NCBI GenBank assembly: GCA_022561485.1
Contig: JADFRD010000009.1
Span: forward strand, 1 to 49,169
Source of the DNA: Fidelibacterota bacterium
Lineage (GTDB): Bacteria > Fidelibacterota > Marinisomatia > Marinisomatales > TCS55
Reading direction: 5' to 3'
DNA: 49,169 nucleotides
Made by a program: the position numbers and the translations under genes. The notes below the pieces were generated by a model. That model saw only the letters and a list, made by a program, of their open reading frames with translations, did no database searches and had not been told where the DNA came from. Shown piece after piece: positions 42,570 through 49,169 of the stretch; within the stretch, counting starts at the first letter, position 1; every line of letters starts with the position of its first letter.

Positions 42570-43430
42570 ATGGATTTTCGCACCATCAGCCCACAGACAA
42601 CTGAAGAACTTTTAGAAGCTATCAAACAGAATCAGGGAAAACATTTCAGGTTCGGTGCCGGGTATACGGATCTAATTCCGGAATTGGAAATGCAGATGGA
42701 GAATGGATTAATCGTTATTAATCTTGCGAAACTAAAGGATTCTAATTTTACATCAATCTTTCTTTCTGAAGATGGGATAAGAATTGGCGCTTTAACAACA
42801 ATGACAGATGTATTATCCAATAAACACCTCCAAAAATTCCCTGTCTTGATTGAAGCGGTTGAAAGTTTTGCATCTGTACAAATCAGATCGGTGGCCACTG
42901 TGGGTGGGAATTTATGCACCGCTTCCCCGGCGGGGGATGTATCTTGTGCCTTGGTTGCTTTGGGCGCCGTGTCTGAAATACTGATCGCGAATGGACAAAT
43001 TAGAACCGTACCGCTTACTGAATTTTTTACCGGTGTGAAAACGACAGTACTGAAAAAGAATGAACTTTTAAGAAGTGTTTTGATTCCTCATCAAAAATCT
43101 GCAGAAAGAATCTTATCAGGGTTTATTAAAATTGGAAATCGTAATTCCATGGAAATAGCTCTGGCTTCCCTGGCTTATCATATAACGACAGATAAGAATG
43201 GCATTATAACAAGCGCTGGAACAGCGGTGGGTTCAGTAGCAGAAACTATTCGATATACAGAATCAGCCTGTGAATTTTTATTAGGAAAAAATATGGATCA
43301 ACTATCGGAAGAAGATAAGGAAACATTTGCTGATAATGTTTTAAAATATGCCAATCCTATCTCGGATATTCGGGCGTCGGCCTGGTACCGCCACCAAGTA
43401 TTGTGGAATATCAGTAAAAGTATTTTATAA
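42570..43430 (+). CDS. Molybdenum hydroxylase FAD-binding subunit
   Basis: The 286-residue subunit has the FAD-binding blocks HFRFGAGYTDL and ATVGGNLCTASPAGD (residues 109-123), followed by the CO dehydrogenase flavoprotein C-terminal fold. It lacks the inserted 4Fe-4S loop that the corresponding subunit of 4-hydroxybenzoyl-CoA reductase carries, which argues for an oxidising hydroxylase rather than a dehydroxylating reductase. It starts 3 bases after the large subunit and is the last plus-strand gene before a bidirectional terminator. Confidence 0.92.
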   Translation: MDFRTISPQTTEELLEAIKQNQGKHFRFGAGYTDLIPELEMQMENGLIVINLAKLKDSNFTSIFLSEDGIRIGALTTMTDVLSNKHLQKFPVLIEAVESFASVQIRSVATVGGNLCTASPAGDVSCALVALGAVSEILIANGQIRTVPLTEFFTGVKTTVLKKNELLRSVLIPHQKSAERILSGFIKIGNRNSMEIALASLAYHITTDKNGIITSAGTAVGSVAETIRYTESACEFLLGKNMDQLSEEDKETFADNVLKYANPISDIRASAWYRHQVLWNISKSIL

Positions 43431-43571
43431 CCCAGTCTTATAGGACTGATCAATAGATCCGAAAAACCATCCGAATAAAAGAACAATCCATCACTCAGCC
43501 GTTCACGGTTGGATATATAAAGAACAAAGATTACCAATGAGGGTGTTCACGCCTTTTTAAACTTGTAAAAC

Positions 43572-43608
43572 AAAAAAAGGGAAGATAAAATCCTCCCTTT
43601 TTTATTTT
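43572..43608. terminator. Bidirectional terminator between convergent genes
   Basis: A run of A, GGGA and GAT pairs with ATC, TCCC and a run of T (one A-C mismatch, 3-base loop). With A-runs and T-runs on both sides it can end transcription of the FAD subunit on the plus strand and trpB on the minus strand. Confidence 0.85.
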
Positions 43609-43624
43609 ACAGGATTGTTTGTCG

Positions 43625-44986
43625 TTATATTGTAGGCAATCCTTCAAGCGCTTTCAAGCTTTCCGTTACTTCTTCATCTGTCATTTCATGATCTTCCAAT
43701 GTACCTGACAAGAATTGGGTGTAGGCAGACATATCAAAGTATCCGTGTCCGGAAAGGTTAAACAGAATAACCTTTTCTTCTCCGGCTTCCCGGGCTTCAA
43801 TTGCATGTTTCACTGCCCCATGTACTGCATGACTGGCTTCCGGTGCAGGAACGATTCCCTCTGTTTTTGCAAACATAATTGAAGATTCGAAGCAATCTAC
43901 TTGCCCATATGCTTCTGCTTCCATAAGGCCATCTTTAACTAACTGGGATAGGAGCGGAGAGTCGCCATGATATCTCAGTCCGCCGGCGTGAATAGGCGGC
44001 GGTACAAATTTATGTCCCAGAGTATACATGGGTGATAATGGTGTTAACTGAGCGGTATCACCAAAATCATAGCGAAACTCACCTTTTGTCAGTGTTGGAC
44101 ATGATGCAGGTTCTGTTGCAATAAAACGTGTATCCTTGCCATTGATTTTATCCCTCATGAACGGGAATGCTAATCCGGAGTAATTGGATCCGCCTCCGCA
44201 GCAGCCGATAATAATATCGGGGTAGTCACCGGCAATTTCCATCTGTTTCATTGCTTCTTGGCCAACAACTGTCTGGTGGAGGAGGACATGGTTTAACACA
44301 GAACCAAGTGCATAACGGGTATCATCCCGACTGACTGCGTCTTCAATTGCTTCAGATATTGCAATGCCAAGACTGCCGGGTGTGTCGGGAGTTTTTTCAA
44401 GAACGTCCCTTCCTACCTTCGTATCCGGAGAAGGACTGGAAACGACCTGGGCTCCGTATGTTTCCATTAACGCTTTTCGGTACGGTTTCTGATCAAAGCT
44501 AATCTTGACCATATAGACCTTTACTTCCTGTCCAAAAATTGCGCCGGCAAACGCCAGGGAACTGCCCCATTGTCCCGCCCCGGTTTCTGTGGCAAGGCGC
44601 ATAATACCTTCCTCTTTATTGTAATAGGCCTGAGCAACGGCGGAGTTCGGCTTATGGCTTCCGGTGGGACTTACACCTTCATACTTATAATATATTTTTG
44701 CAGGTGTATTAAGGGCTTTTTCCAAACCAGTTGCCCGAATCATAGGAGATGGCCGCCAGATCTTTAGGACTTCCAGTACCGGTTCGGGTATATCAATGAA
44801 TCTCTCTTGGGAGACCTCTTGAAGTATCAACCCCATTGGAAATAGGGGCGCTAAATCATCAGGCCCGATGGGTTTACCTGTCCCCGGATGTAGAATGGGC
44901 GGTGGTAGGTTGGGCATGTCTGCAACGATGTTATACCATTGTTTTGGAATATCCTGTTCAGATAATATGATTTTCTTTAGATTCAT
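43625..44986 (-). CDS. trpB: Tryptophan synthase beta chain, TrpB2 type
   Basis: The protein of about 453 residues is a TrpB2, which condenses indole and serine to tryptophan, usually without TrpA. It has [15 protein letters not shown] with the PLP Lys, [30 protein letters not shown] (phosphate-binding loop) and the N-terminal extension with WRPSPM that separates TrpB2 from TrpB1. The ATG at 44986 has an AAAGGAAA site; longer starts have none. No trpA or other trp gene is nearby. Its place in a catabolic cluster suggests it funnels free indole into tryptophan, and so into the pathway. Plain tryptophan synthesis is the alternative. Confidence 0.92.
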   Translation of the reverse strand: MNLKKIILSEQDIPKQWYNIVADMPNLPPPILHPGTGKPIGPDDLAPLFPMGLILQEVSQERFIDIPEPVLEVLKIWRPSPMIRATGLEKALNTPAKIYYKYEGVSPTGSHKPNSAVAQAYYNKEEGIMRLATETGAGQWGSSLAFAGAIFGQEVKVYMVKISFDQKPYRKALMETYGAQVVSSPSPDTKVGRDVLEKTPDTPGSLGIAISEAIEDAVSRDDTRYALGSVLNHVLLHQTVVGQEAMKQMEIAGDYPDIIIGCCGGGSNYSGLAFPFMRDKINGKDTRFIATEPASCPTLTKGEFRYDFGDTAQLTPLSPMYTLGHKFVPPPIHAGGLRYHGDSPLLSQLVKDGLMEAEAYGQVDCFESSIMFAKTEGIVPAPEASHAVHGAVKHAIEAREAGEEKVILFNLSGHGYFDMSAYTQFLSGTLEDHEMTDEEVTESLKALEGLPTI

Positions 44987-45230
44987 GTTGTTTCCTTTCA
45001 CAGAAGTTGAGAGTAGAATTCTACTGAAAAACCGGCGGGCCAATTTGACAGTACGAGGTATTAATTACCATTCATAGTAAAAGGAAATTCAGACATGAAG
45101 ATACAATAATCAAGTATTTTTTTATTTAATGTGTTTTAGTAAAATACATTTGAGTTTCAGTTGTTAAAACGTAAGAAATATTCACTAATTTATTATTTTT
45201 TGAATCACAGTTTAAAGAAAGAAAAACCAA
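44987..45230. promoter_or_regulatory. Divergent intergenic region with a perfect palindrome
   Basis: The region between trpB (minus) and the aminotransferase (plus) holds the perfect 14-base palindrome AGTAGAATTCTACT at 45012-45025, 26 bases before the trpB start, a possible operator. It does not match the MarR-type box. No promoter is clear. Confidence 0.45.
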
Positions 45231-46250
45231 ATGCCTAAGAAAAATTTTGAAACGATAAGATTAATGGCTAATGAAAATCCCTTTGGCCCTTCACCAAAGG
45301 CTTTAGAGGCAATCAAAAAATACAGTAAAAACATCCATTGCTATCCAGGCTGGATTCCGCAAACATTAAAAGAAAAACTTGCATTAAAAAACAAAGTCTC
45401 TCCAACAAATATTGCAGTTTCAGCCGGTTCGTATGAACTCATAAATCTAATTACCCGGTTTTTGGTAAATAGAGATGAAGAGATTCTTACTTTTGATAAT
45501 ACATTTATGGCTTACAGTTATAGTGCAAAACGTAACGGAAGAAAATGTGTTATTGCACATATGTCCGGTCTTGAATGCAATATGAATGATTTTATTCCAC
45601 TGTGCGGAAATAAAACAAAAGTAATATTTATTGCCAATCCTAATAATCCTACCGGAACCATTGTGACAGAGGATTCATTAAAAATGTTCCTAAAAACGAT
45701 ATCCACTAATATTCTGGTCGTTGTCGATGAAGCATACAACGAATATGTCACTGATGAATCGTATCCGGATTCAGTACAACTCCAGAAAGAATTCCCTAAC
45801 TTGATCATTCTTCGCACCTTTTCCAAAATTTATGGTCTGGCGGGTATCCGGATTGGATATGGAATTGCCAATGAGGAACTGGTTGAAAAACTTGAGAAAT
45901 TTCGACTGCTTCGTTCCATTAACTCCCTAGCTGAAAAAGCGGCGGAAGCTGCATTAGACGATATTGAATATACTCGTCATTCTGCAAAATATAATGATCG
46001 GGAAAGAACCTATCTGAAAAAAGAATTAACTCACCTTGGATTTCCTATAATACAATCACAAGCCAATTTCCTATATTTACCTTTTGATCATGATGATCAA
46101 AAAAATTATGTGTATAAAATATTAGCAGACCATGGGTTACGCGTGTGTGATTTAGCAATTTTTGGGCGTAAAAAATCTTTACGAATCACCGTCGGGAAAA
46201 AGGATGCGAATCAACGCATTATTGATTGTCTCAGTCAAATAATCAGATAA
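45231..46250 (+). CDS. HisC-like PLP aminotransferase, probably for aromatic amino acids
   Basis: The 339-residue fold-type I aminotransferase resembles histidinol-phosphate aminotransferases. It has ANENPFGPSPKA at the N-terminus, ANPNNPTGTIV, VVDEAYNEY, and the PLP Lys in TFSKIYGLAGIRIGYG. Some HisC relatives act on Phe, Tyr and Trp. No other histidine genes are near; instead it lies among genes for indole and tryptophan use, 95 bases upstream of the MarR box region. It is therefore proposed to convert tryptophan to indolepyruvate, the substrate of the oxidoreductase at 37110. It is short for HisC (about 350-360 aa), with a shortened N-terminus. Confidence 0.82.
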   Translation: MPKKNFETIRLMANENPFGPSPKALEAIKKYSKNIHCYPGWIPQTLKEKLALKNKVSPTNIAVSAGSYELINLITRFLVNRDEEILTFDNTFMAYSYSAKRNGRKCVIAHMSGLECNMNDFIPLCGNKTKVIFIANPNNPTGTIVTEDSLKMFLKTISTNILVVVDEAYNEYVTDESYPDSVQLQKEFPNLIILRTFSKIYGLAGIRIGYGIANEELVEKLEKFRLLRSINSLAEKAAEAALDDIEYTRHSAKYNDRERTYLKKELTHLGFPIIQSQANFLYLPFDHDDQKNYVYKILADHGLRVCDLAIFGRKKSLRITVGKKDANQRIIDCLSQIIR

Positions 46251-46285
46251 AAACTTTTCACCTAAAAACCCCCAAATCTATATAG

Positions 46286-46316
46286 TTTGCTTGCAAATAG
46301 TTCATGTGTAAACTAT
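46286..46316. promoter_or_regulatory. MarR-type double-palindrome box upstream of the MarR gene
   Basis: TTTGCTTGCAAA (46286-46297) followed by ATAGTT-N8-AACTAT (46297-46316). It matches the box at 18992-19022 in order and spacing, with base changes that keep each palindrome intact. It lies 64 bases before the MarR start, so it likely mediates autoregulation. Confidence 0.75.
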
Positions 46317-46379
46317 ATTCATTAAACAATACAATATTAATAAATCTTAATACCCTAAAAATGGATCAAAGAGATTAAA

Positions 46380-46826
46380 ATGAGTTTTGAAAAACCAACA
46401 GGTACCATGGAAAAAACAACAGGTTTTTTAATGTTTAGAACTGCCCGGGGGATGAAGAAAATGCTTGATGCAAAATTAAGTGAATTCAATGTGACTTCGT
46501 CTCAAGCAACAATATTAAATACATTGAACAGTAACGATGGCCAATCATTATCTGATATTGGTAAAAATATTCATCTTGATAAACCGGCTATTACCGGACT
46601 GGCTGATAGAATGGAACATGACGGTCTGGTTGAACGCAGACGTACTTCATCAGATCGCAGGATTATTCAGCTTTTCTTAACGGAAAAAGGGGGAAAGTTG
46701 TTCAAAAAAATAGAGAAAATTATTGTGGAGGTTGATCAAGAATTGGTAAAGACACTGACAGATCAGGAGATAAAAACACTGCATAAAATGCTGCAGAGTA
46801 TATGGGATATATCAAATGGCCAATAA
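46380..46826 (+). CDS. MarR family transcriptional regulator
   Basis: The 148-residue protein has a winged helix-turn-helix: LSEFNVTSSQATILNTL, the HTH around GQSLSDIGKNIHLDKPAITGL (seen as DIGKN and DKPAITGL), and the wing RRRTSSDRRIIQLFLTEKG. Members of this family often sense aromatic acids or aryl-CoA esters (for example BadR in benzoate degradation). It lies between the aminotransferase and the benzoyl-CoA reductase genes, behind a palindromic box shared with the start of the catabolic cluster. It is therefore the likely regulator of both. The effector cannot be read from the sequence; an intermediate such as indoleacetyl-CoA is a guess. Confidence 0.92.
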   Translation: MSFEKPTGTMEKTTGFLMFRTARGMKKMLDAKLSEFNVTSSQATILNTLNSNDGQSLSDIGKNIHLDKPAITGLADRMEHDGLVERRRTSSDRRIIQLFLTEKGGKLFKKIEKIIVEVDQELVKTLTDQEIKTLHKMLQSIWDISNGQ

Positions 46827-46868
46827 CAATGATGTGCTATCCCACAATAATAAAAAAGGACTTTTACT

Positions 46869-48035
46869 ATGACTGTTAAAGTAATGGAAGAGTGGAAAGG
46901 GAAATCACTTAAGGATATACTTTGGCTTTGCCAGGAAACAGTTGAAGATACCGATGTAATGACCGTGAAACGCTGGCGGGATGCCGGGGGAAAAGTGTTG
47001 GGACATTTCCAAGTATATTTCCCAGAGGAAATCGCCCATGCGGCTGGAATGTTGCCTATGAAAATGTTTGGAGCATCTGTAGAACCTCGAATTGCTGACA
47101 GTCGCTTTGGATCCTATCTTTGCTCTATTTTGAAAACCTGCTTAGAGCAGGTTCTTTCCGGCCGTCTTGAATTGGATATGTTTGTTGTACCTCCTATTTG
47201 TGATGCTGCCAGGAACTTGGCTCCAATCTGGGGCCGTAATTTTGATTATCCGTGCCAGATCTTGTATTTACCTCAAAACCCAAACTCCAGCTATTCTGTT
47301 CAATATTTAAAAGAAGAATACGAAAGAATCAAGGGTGTCATTGAAAAAGTTGCCGGCAAAAAAGCAACGATTGATAACCTGCGAAATTCTATCTCTGTAT
47401 TTAACAAAAATCGTGAGTTGCTCAGGAAATTATATGAAATAAAAAAAGATCTTCCTTGGCTCGTTTCTACAAATGAAGCGTACGTTCTAACAGCTGTCGG
47501 CGGTTTGATTCCCAGGGAAGAACATAATGAAATACTAGAAGAAGTTTTACCTCTTCTCGAAACAAGAACCGCCCGCAAACAAGACCGCATTCGGGTCGTT
47601 TTCGAGGGTGGATTCTGTGAGCAACCGCCGTTAGATATGCTAAGGACTGTCGGCAGATCCTGCTATGTAGTTGACGATGACCTCATGATTGGGATGCGCT
47701 ATATATTAGAAGATATTGACGCCGGCGATGATCCGTTAAAAGCAATGGCAGAAGCCTATATCAATAAATCAACTTATAGCCCTGTACAACACGATCTGCG
47801 CAAGCCGAAAGAAAAAATGTTAAAAGAACGGGTGAAAAATGCGAAAGCAGAAGCAGTGATTATTACTGCAGCGAAAATGTGTGAGCCCGGTTTAGAAGAA
47901 CAGGTGACTTATACACAGGAGTTTGACAAGGACAATACTCCCTATTTTGTCAGCGAGTTTGAAGAAAATATGACCAGTTTTGATCATTTGGAAATTCAAC
48001 TGGAAACGTTTGTCGAAAACTTAATGTTTGATTGA
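46869..48035 (+). CDS. bcrC: Class I benzoyl-CoA reductase subunit C (BcrC-like)
   Basis: This 388-residue protein belongs to the 2-hydroxyacyl-CoA dehydratase/benzoyl-CoA reductase family, which reduces aromatic or 2-hydroxyacyl-CoA with very low potential electrons. It shows VLGHFQVYFPEEIAHAAGML, RFGSYLCSILKTCLEQ, PPICDAARN (Cys ligands of an iron-sulfur cluster) and AKMCEPG near the C-terminus. Its length matches BcrC of Thauera (about 386 aa), and it is followed by a BcrB-like gene, the order seen in bcrCBAD. A 2-hydroxyacyl-CoA dehydratase is the main alternative. Proposed substrate: 2-aminobenzoyl-CoA or benzoyl-CoA. It follows the MarR gene by 42 bases. Confidence 0.85.
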   Translation: MTVKVMEEWKGKSLKDILWLCQETVEDTDVMTVKRWRDAGGKVLGHFQVYFPEEIAHAAGMLPMKMFGASVEPRIADSRFGSYLCSILKTCLEQVLSGRLELDMFVVPPICDAARNLAPIWGRNFDYPCQILYLPQNPNSSYSVQYLKEEYERIKGVIEKVAGKKATIDNLRNSISVFNKNRELLRKLYEIKKDLPWLVSTNEAYVLTAVGGLIPREEHNEILEEVLPLLETRTARKQDRIRVVFEGGFCEQPPLDMLRTVGRSCYVVDDDLMIGMRYILEDIDAGDDPLKAMAEAYINKSTYSPVQHDLRKPKEKMLKERVKNAKAEAVIITAAKMCEPGLEEQVTYTQEFDKDNTPYFVSEFEENMTSFDHLEIQLETFVENLMFD

Positions 48036-48043
48036 GGTAGAAT

Positions 48044-49169
48044 ATGAATGAAGTAAAATCAAAAGAAATTGTTGGTCGGGGTACCCGGGAGGGAGCAGCC
48101 TTTTTCAGAGATTGGTTCCAGGATTTGACACAAAAAGCTGAGAAAGGTGAAACTGCCGCCTATGTTTTCGTCATGGGCAGCATTGCCGAAATACTCCGTG
48201 TATTCGATTTACCCATGGTGTTTCCAGAGATCCATTCTCTGCAAACGGCTATTCGTCATGTAGCGGACGACTTCTTAAATGTGGCAGAAGATTATGGATA
48301 TTCACCCGATATTTGCGGTTATGTAAAAGCCGATTTTGCCCTGCAGATGCAGAATGGGCATCATCCCATGGGGCGCATCCCGAAACCGCGGTTAGCTGTG
48401 TTGACCAATGCCTGCAATACCTACTTGAAATGGGGTGAAATTTGGGAACGTATGTATGATATACCCATGTTTTCAATTGATGTACCGGCAACCCGGGAAG
48501 CGGGTACAAAAACCTGGCCCGGCGATGAGCAATTTGAACGGGAGAAAAAATATGTAAAAGTCCAACTGACAGAACTGATTGAACTCTGTGAGAAATTGAC
48601 TGGAAAGAAATTTGATATTGATCGTCTCAGAGAAATCTTGGGGCATGTGAATACCATGAGCCTTGGATGGAAACGGGTATTAGAATTGAATCAGAGCAAA
48701 CCATCTCTATTTAATGCCTTGACTGACGGTACAGTTTACTTAGGTATGTCCAACGTTTACAGAGGTACACCTGAAGGCGCCCAGTTCTTCGATAATTTGG
48801 TAGAAGAAATGGAATACATGTCTGCAAATAGAATCGGGACACTTACGGATGAGAAATATCGTTTGAGTTTTATAGGCGTCCCCTGTTATCCTATCTTTCG
48901 ACGATTCAATGAAATGTTTTCAGAATGGGGAGGAACCTTTGTGATGTCAACTTACCTATGGTTCGCAGCCGGCGGAGCCAATTTGGGTTTTCAATATGAT
49001 TTAGATAATCCCCTAGACTCCTTGGCCGAAGGTGTGCTCATTAGTGTTCGTGATGCCATGGATTCCATGTTTCACCCTGAACTCACAGTGCTGGAGCAAG
49101 CAGATGAATTTAATATTGATGGCGTGGTGTACCATCCCATCAAAAGCTGCAGAACGACTTCAGCCGGCA
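48044..49169 (+). CDS. bcrB: Class I benzoyl-CoA reductase subunit B (BcrB-like), 3' end outside window
   Basis: An open frame starts with MNEVKSKEIVGRGTREGAAF after a GAGG site 8 bases after bcrC and runs off the window (375 codons present). It has the family N-terminal block with EILRVFDLPMVFPEIHS, the DICGYVKADF Cys motif (C90 region), VLTNACNTYLKWGEIW, and ends at VVYHPIKSCRTTSAG, where the conserved Cys binds the cluster. BcrB of Thauera is about 438 residues, so roughly 60 residues are missing. Order C then B matches bcrCBAD, and the ATP-dependent activator subunits A and D are expected just outside the window. Confidence 0.85.
   Translation, partial: MNEVKSKEIVGRGTREGAAFFRDWFQDLTQKAEKGETAAYVFVMGSIAEILRVFDLPMVFPEIHSLQTAIRHVADDFLNVAEDYGYSPDICGYVKADFALQMQNGHHPMGRIPKPRLAVLTNACNTYLKWGEIWERMYDIPMFSIDVPATREAGTKTWPGDEQFEREKKYVKVQLTELIELCEKLTGKKFDIDRLREILGHVNTMSLGWKRVLELNQSKPSLFNALTDGTVYLGMSNVYRGTPEGAQFFDNLVEEMEYMSANRIGTLTDEKYRLSFIGVPCYPIFRRFNEMFSEWGGTFVMSTYLWFAAGGANLGFQYDLDNPLDSLAEGVLISVRDAMDSMFHPELTVLEQADEFNIDGVVYHPIKSCRTTSAG

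Noticed and set aside
39657..43430. 4-hydroxybenzoyl-CoA reductase
   Set aside because: The FAD subunit lacks the 4Fe-4S insert typical of that enzyme, and the neighbours fit indoleacetate oxidation better; kept only as an alternative.
1..49169. tRNA, rRNA genes or CRISPR arrays
   Set aside because: No CCA-ended cloverleaf-like stretch, rRNA motif or regularly spaced direct repeat was noticed by eye; a tRNAscan or CRISPR finder run would settle it.

Overview
The window looks like chromosomal DNA from an AT-rich, probably Gram-negative, menaquinone-using anaerobe or facultative anaerobe. The evidence is a full classical menaquinone pathway, a class II DAHP synthase, a TrpB2-type tryptophan synthase, and oxygen-independent aromatic catabolism with a class I benzoyl-CoA reductase. 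Palindromic intergenic repeats built on CCACAGAGACACAGAG are frequent. I cannot place the organism from sequence alone; a poorly cultured lineage of the FCB group is my guess, not a result. No rRNA, tRNA or CRISPR array was seen.

Layout. (1) 1-2189: folate branch, the end of pabA then pabB and pabC, with overlapping starts. (2) 2246-5127: an aromatic amino acid operon (prephenate dehydratase, prephenate dehydrogenase, class II DAHP synthase) behind what looks like a translated attenuator: a 19-residue leader peptide with Tyr-Tyr-Tyr and Phe-Phe, an antiterminator and a terminator. (3) 5128-8274: aroA and aroE, flanked by a MITE-like element and a nested palindrome. (4) 8275-9794: a small exported protein, a relic of the menE 3' end and a Phd/YefM-RelE/ParE toxin-antitoxin pair. 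(5) 9795-18688, minus strand: a TetR regulator with its own palindromic operator, then menG, menI, menF, menD, menB, menA and a fused menC-menE.

(6) 19211-49169 is the most interesting part. It encodes a nearly complete anaerobic route from indole, tryptophan or indoleacetate to an aromatic acyl-CoA. It has a PLP aminotransferase, TrpB2, a fused indolepyruvate:ferredoxin oxidoreductase, a three-subunit molybdenum hydroxylase, a two-subunit hydantoinase-type ATP-dependent ring opener with a small Cys-rich companion, a CaiB-type CoA transferase, a two-subunit B12 mutase, an acyl-CoA dehydrogenase lacking the catalytic Glu, a fused hydroxyacyl-CoA dehydrogenase/enoyl-CoA hydratase, a thiolase, and BcrC plus BcrB at the window edge. 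The set matches the indoleacetate (iaa) pathway known from denitrifying Aromatoleum/Azoarcus, here joined to genes that would start from tryptophan.

The predicted flow is tryptophan -> indolepyruvate -> indoleacetyl-CoA -> indoleacetate -> oxindoleacetate -> 2-aminophenylsuccinate -> its CoA ester -> 2-aminobenzylmalonyl-CoA -> 2-aminocinnamoyl-CoA -> 2-aminobenzoyl-CoA + acetyl-CoA, then ring reduction. A type III restriction-modification system (mod, dinD, res) sits inside this cluster at 30416-35895. A MarR gene at 46380 and the first catabolic gene at 19211 share an almost identical 31-bp double-palindrome box, which suggests one regulon across the cluster.
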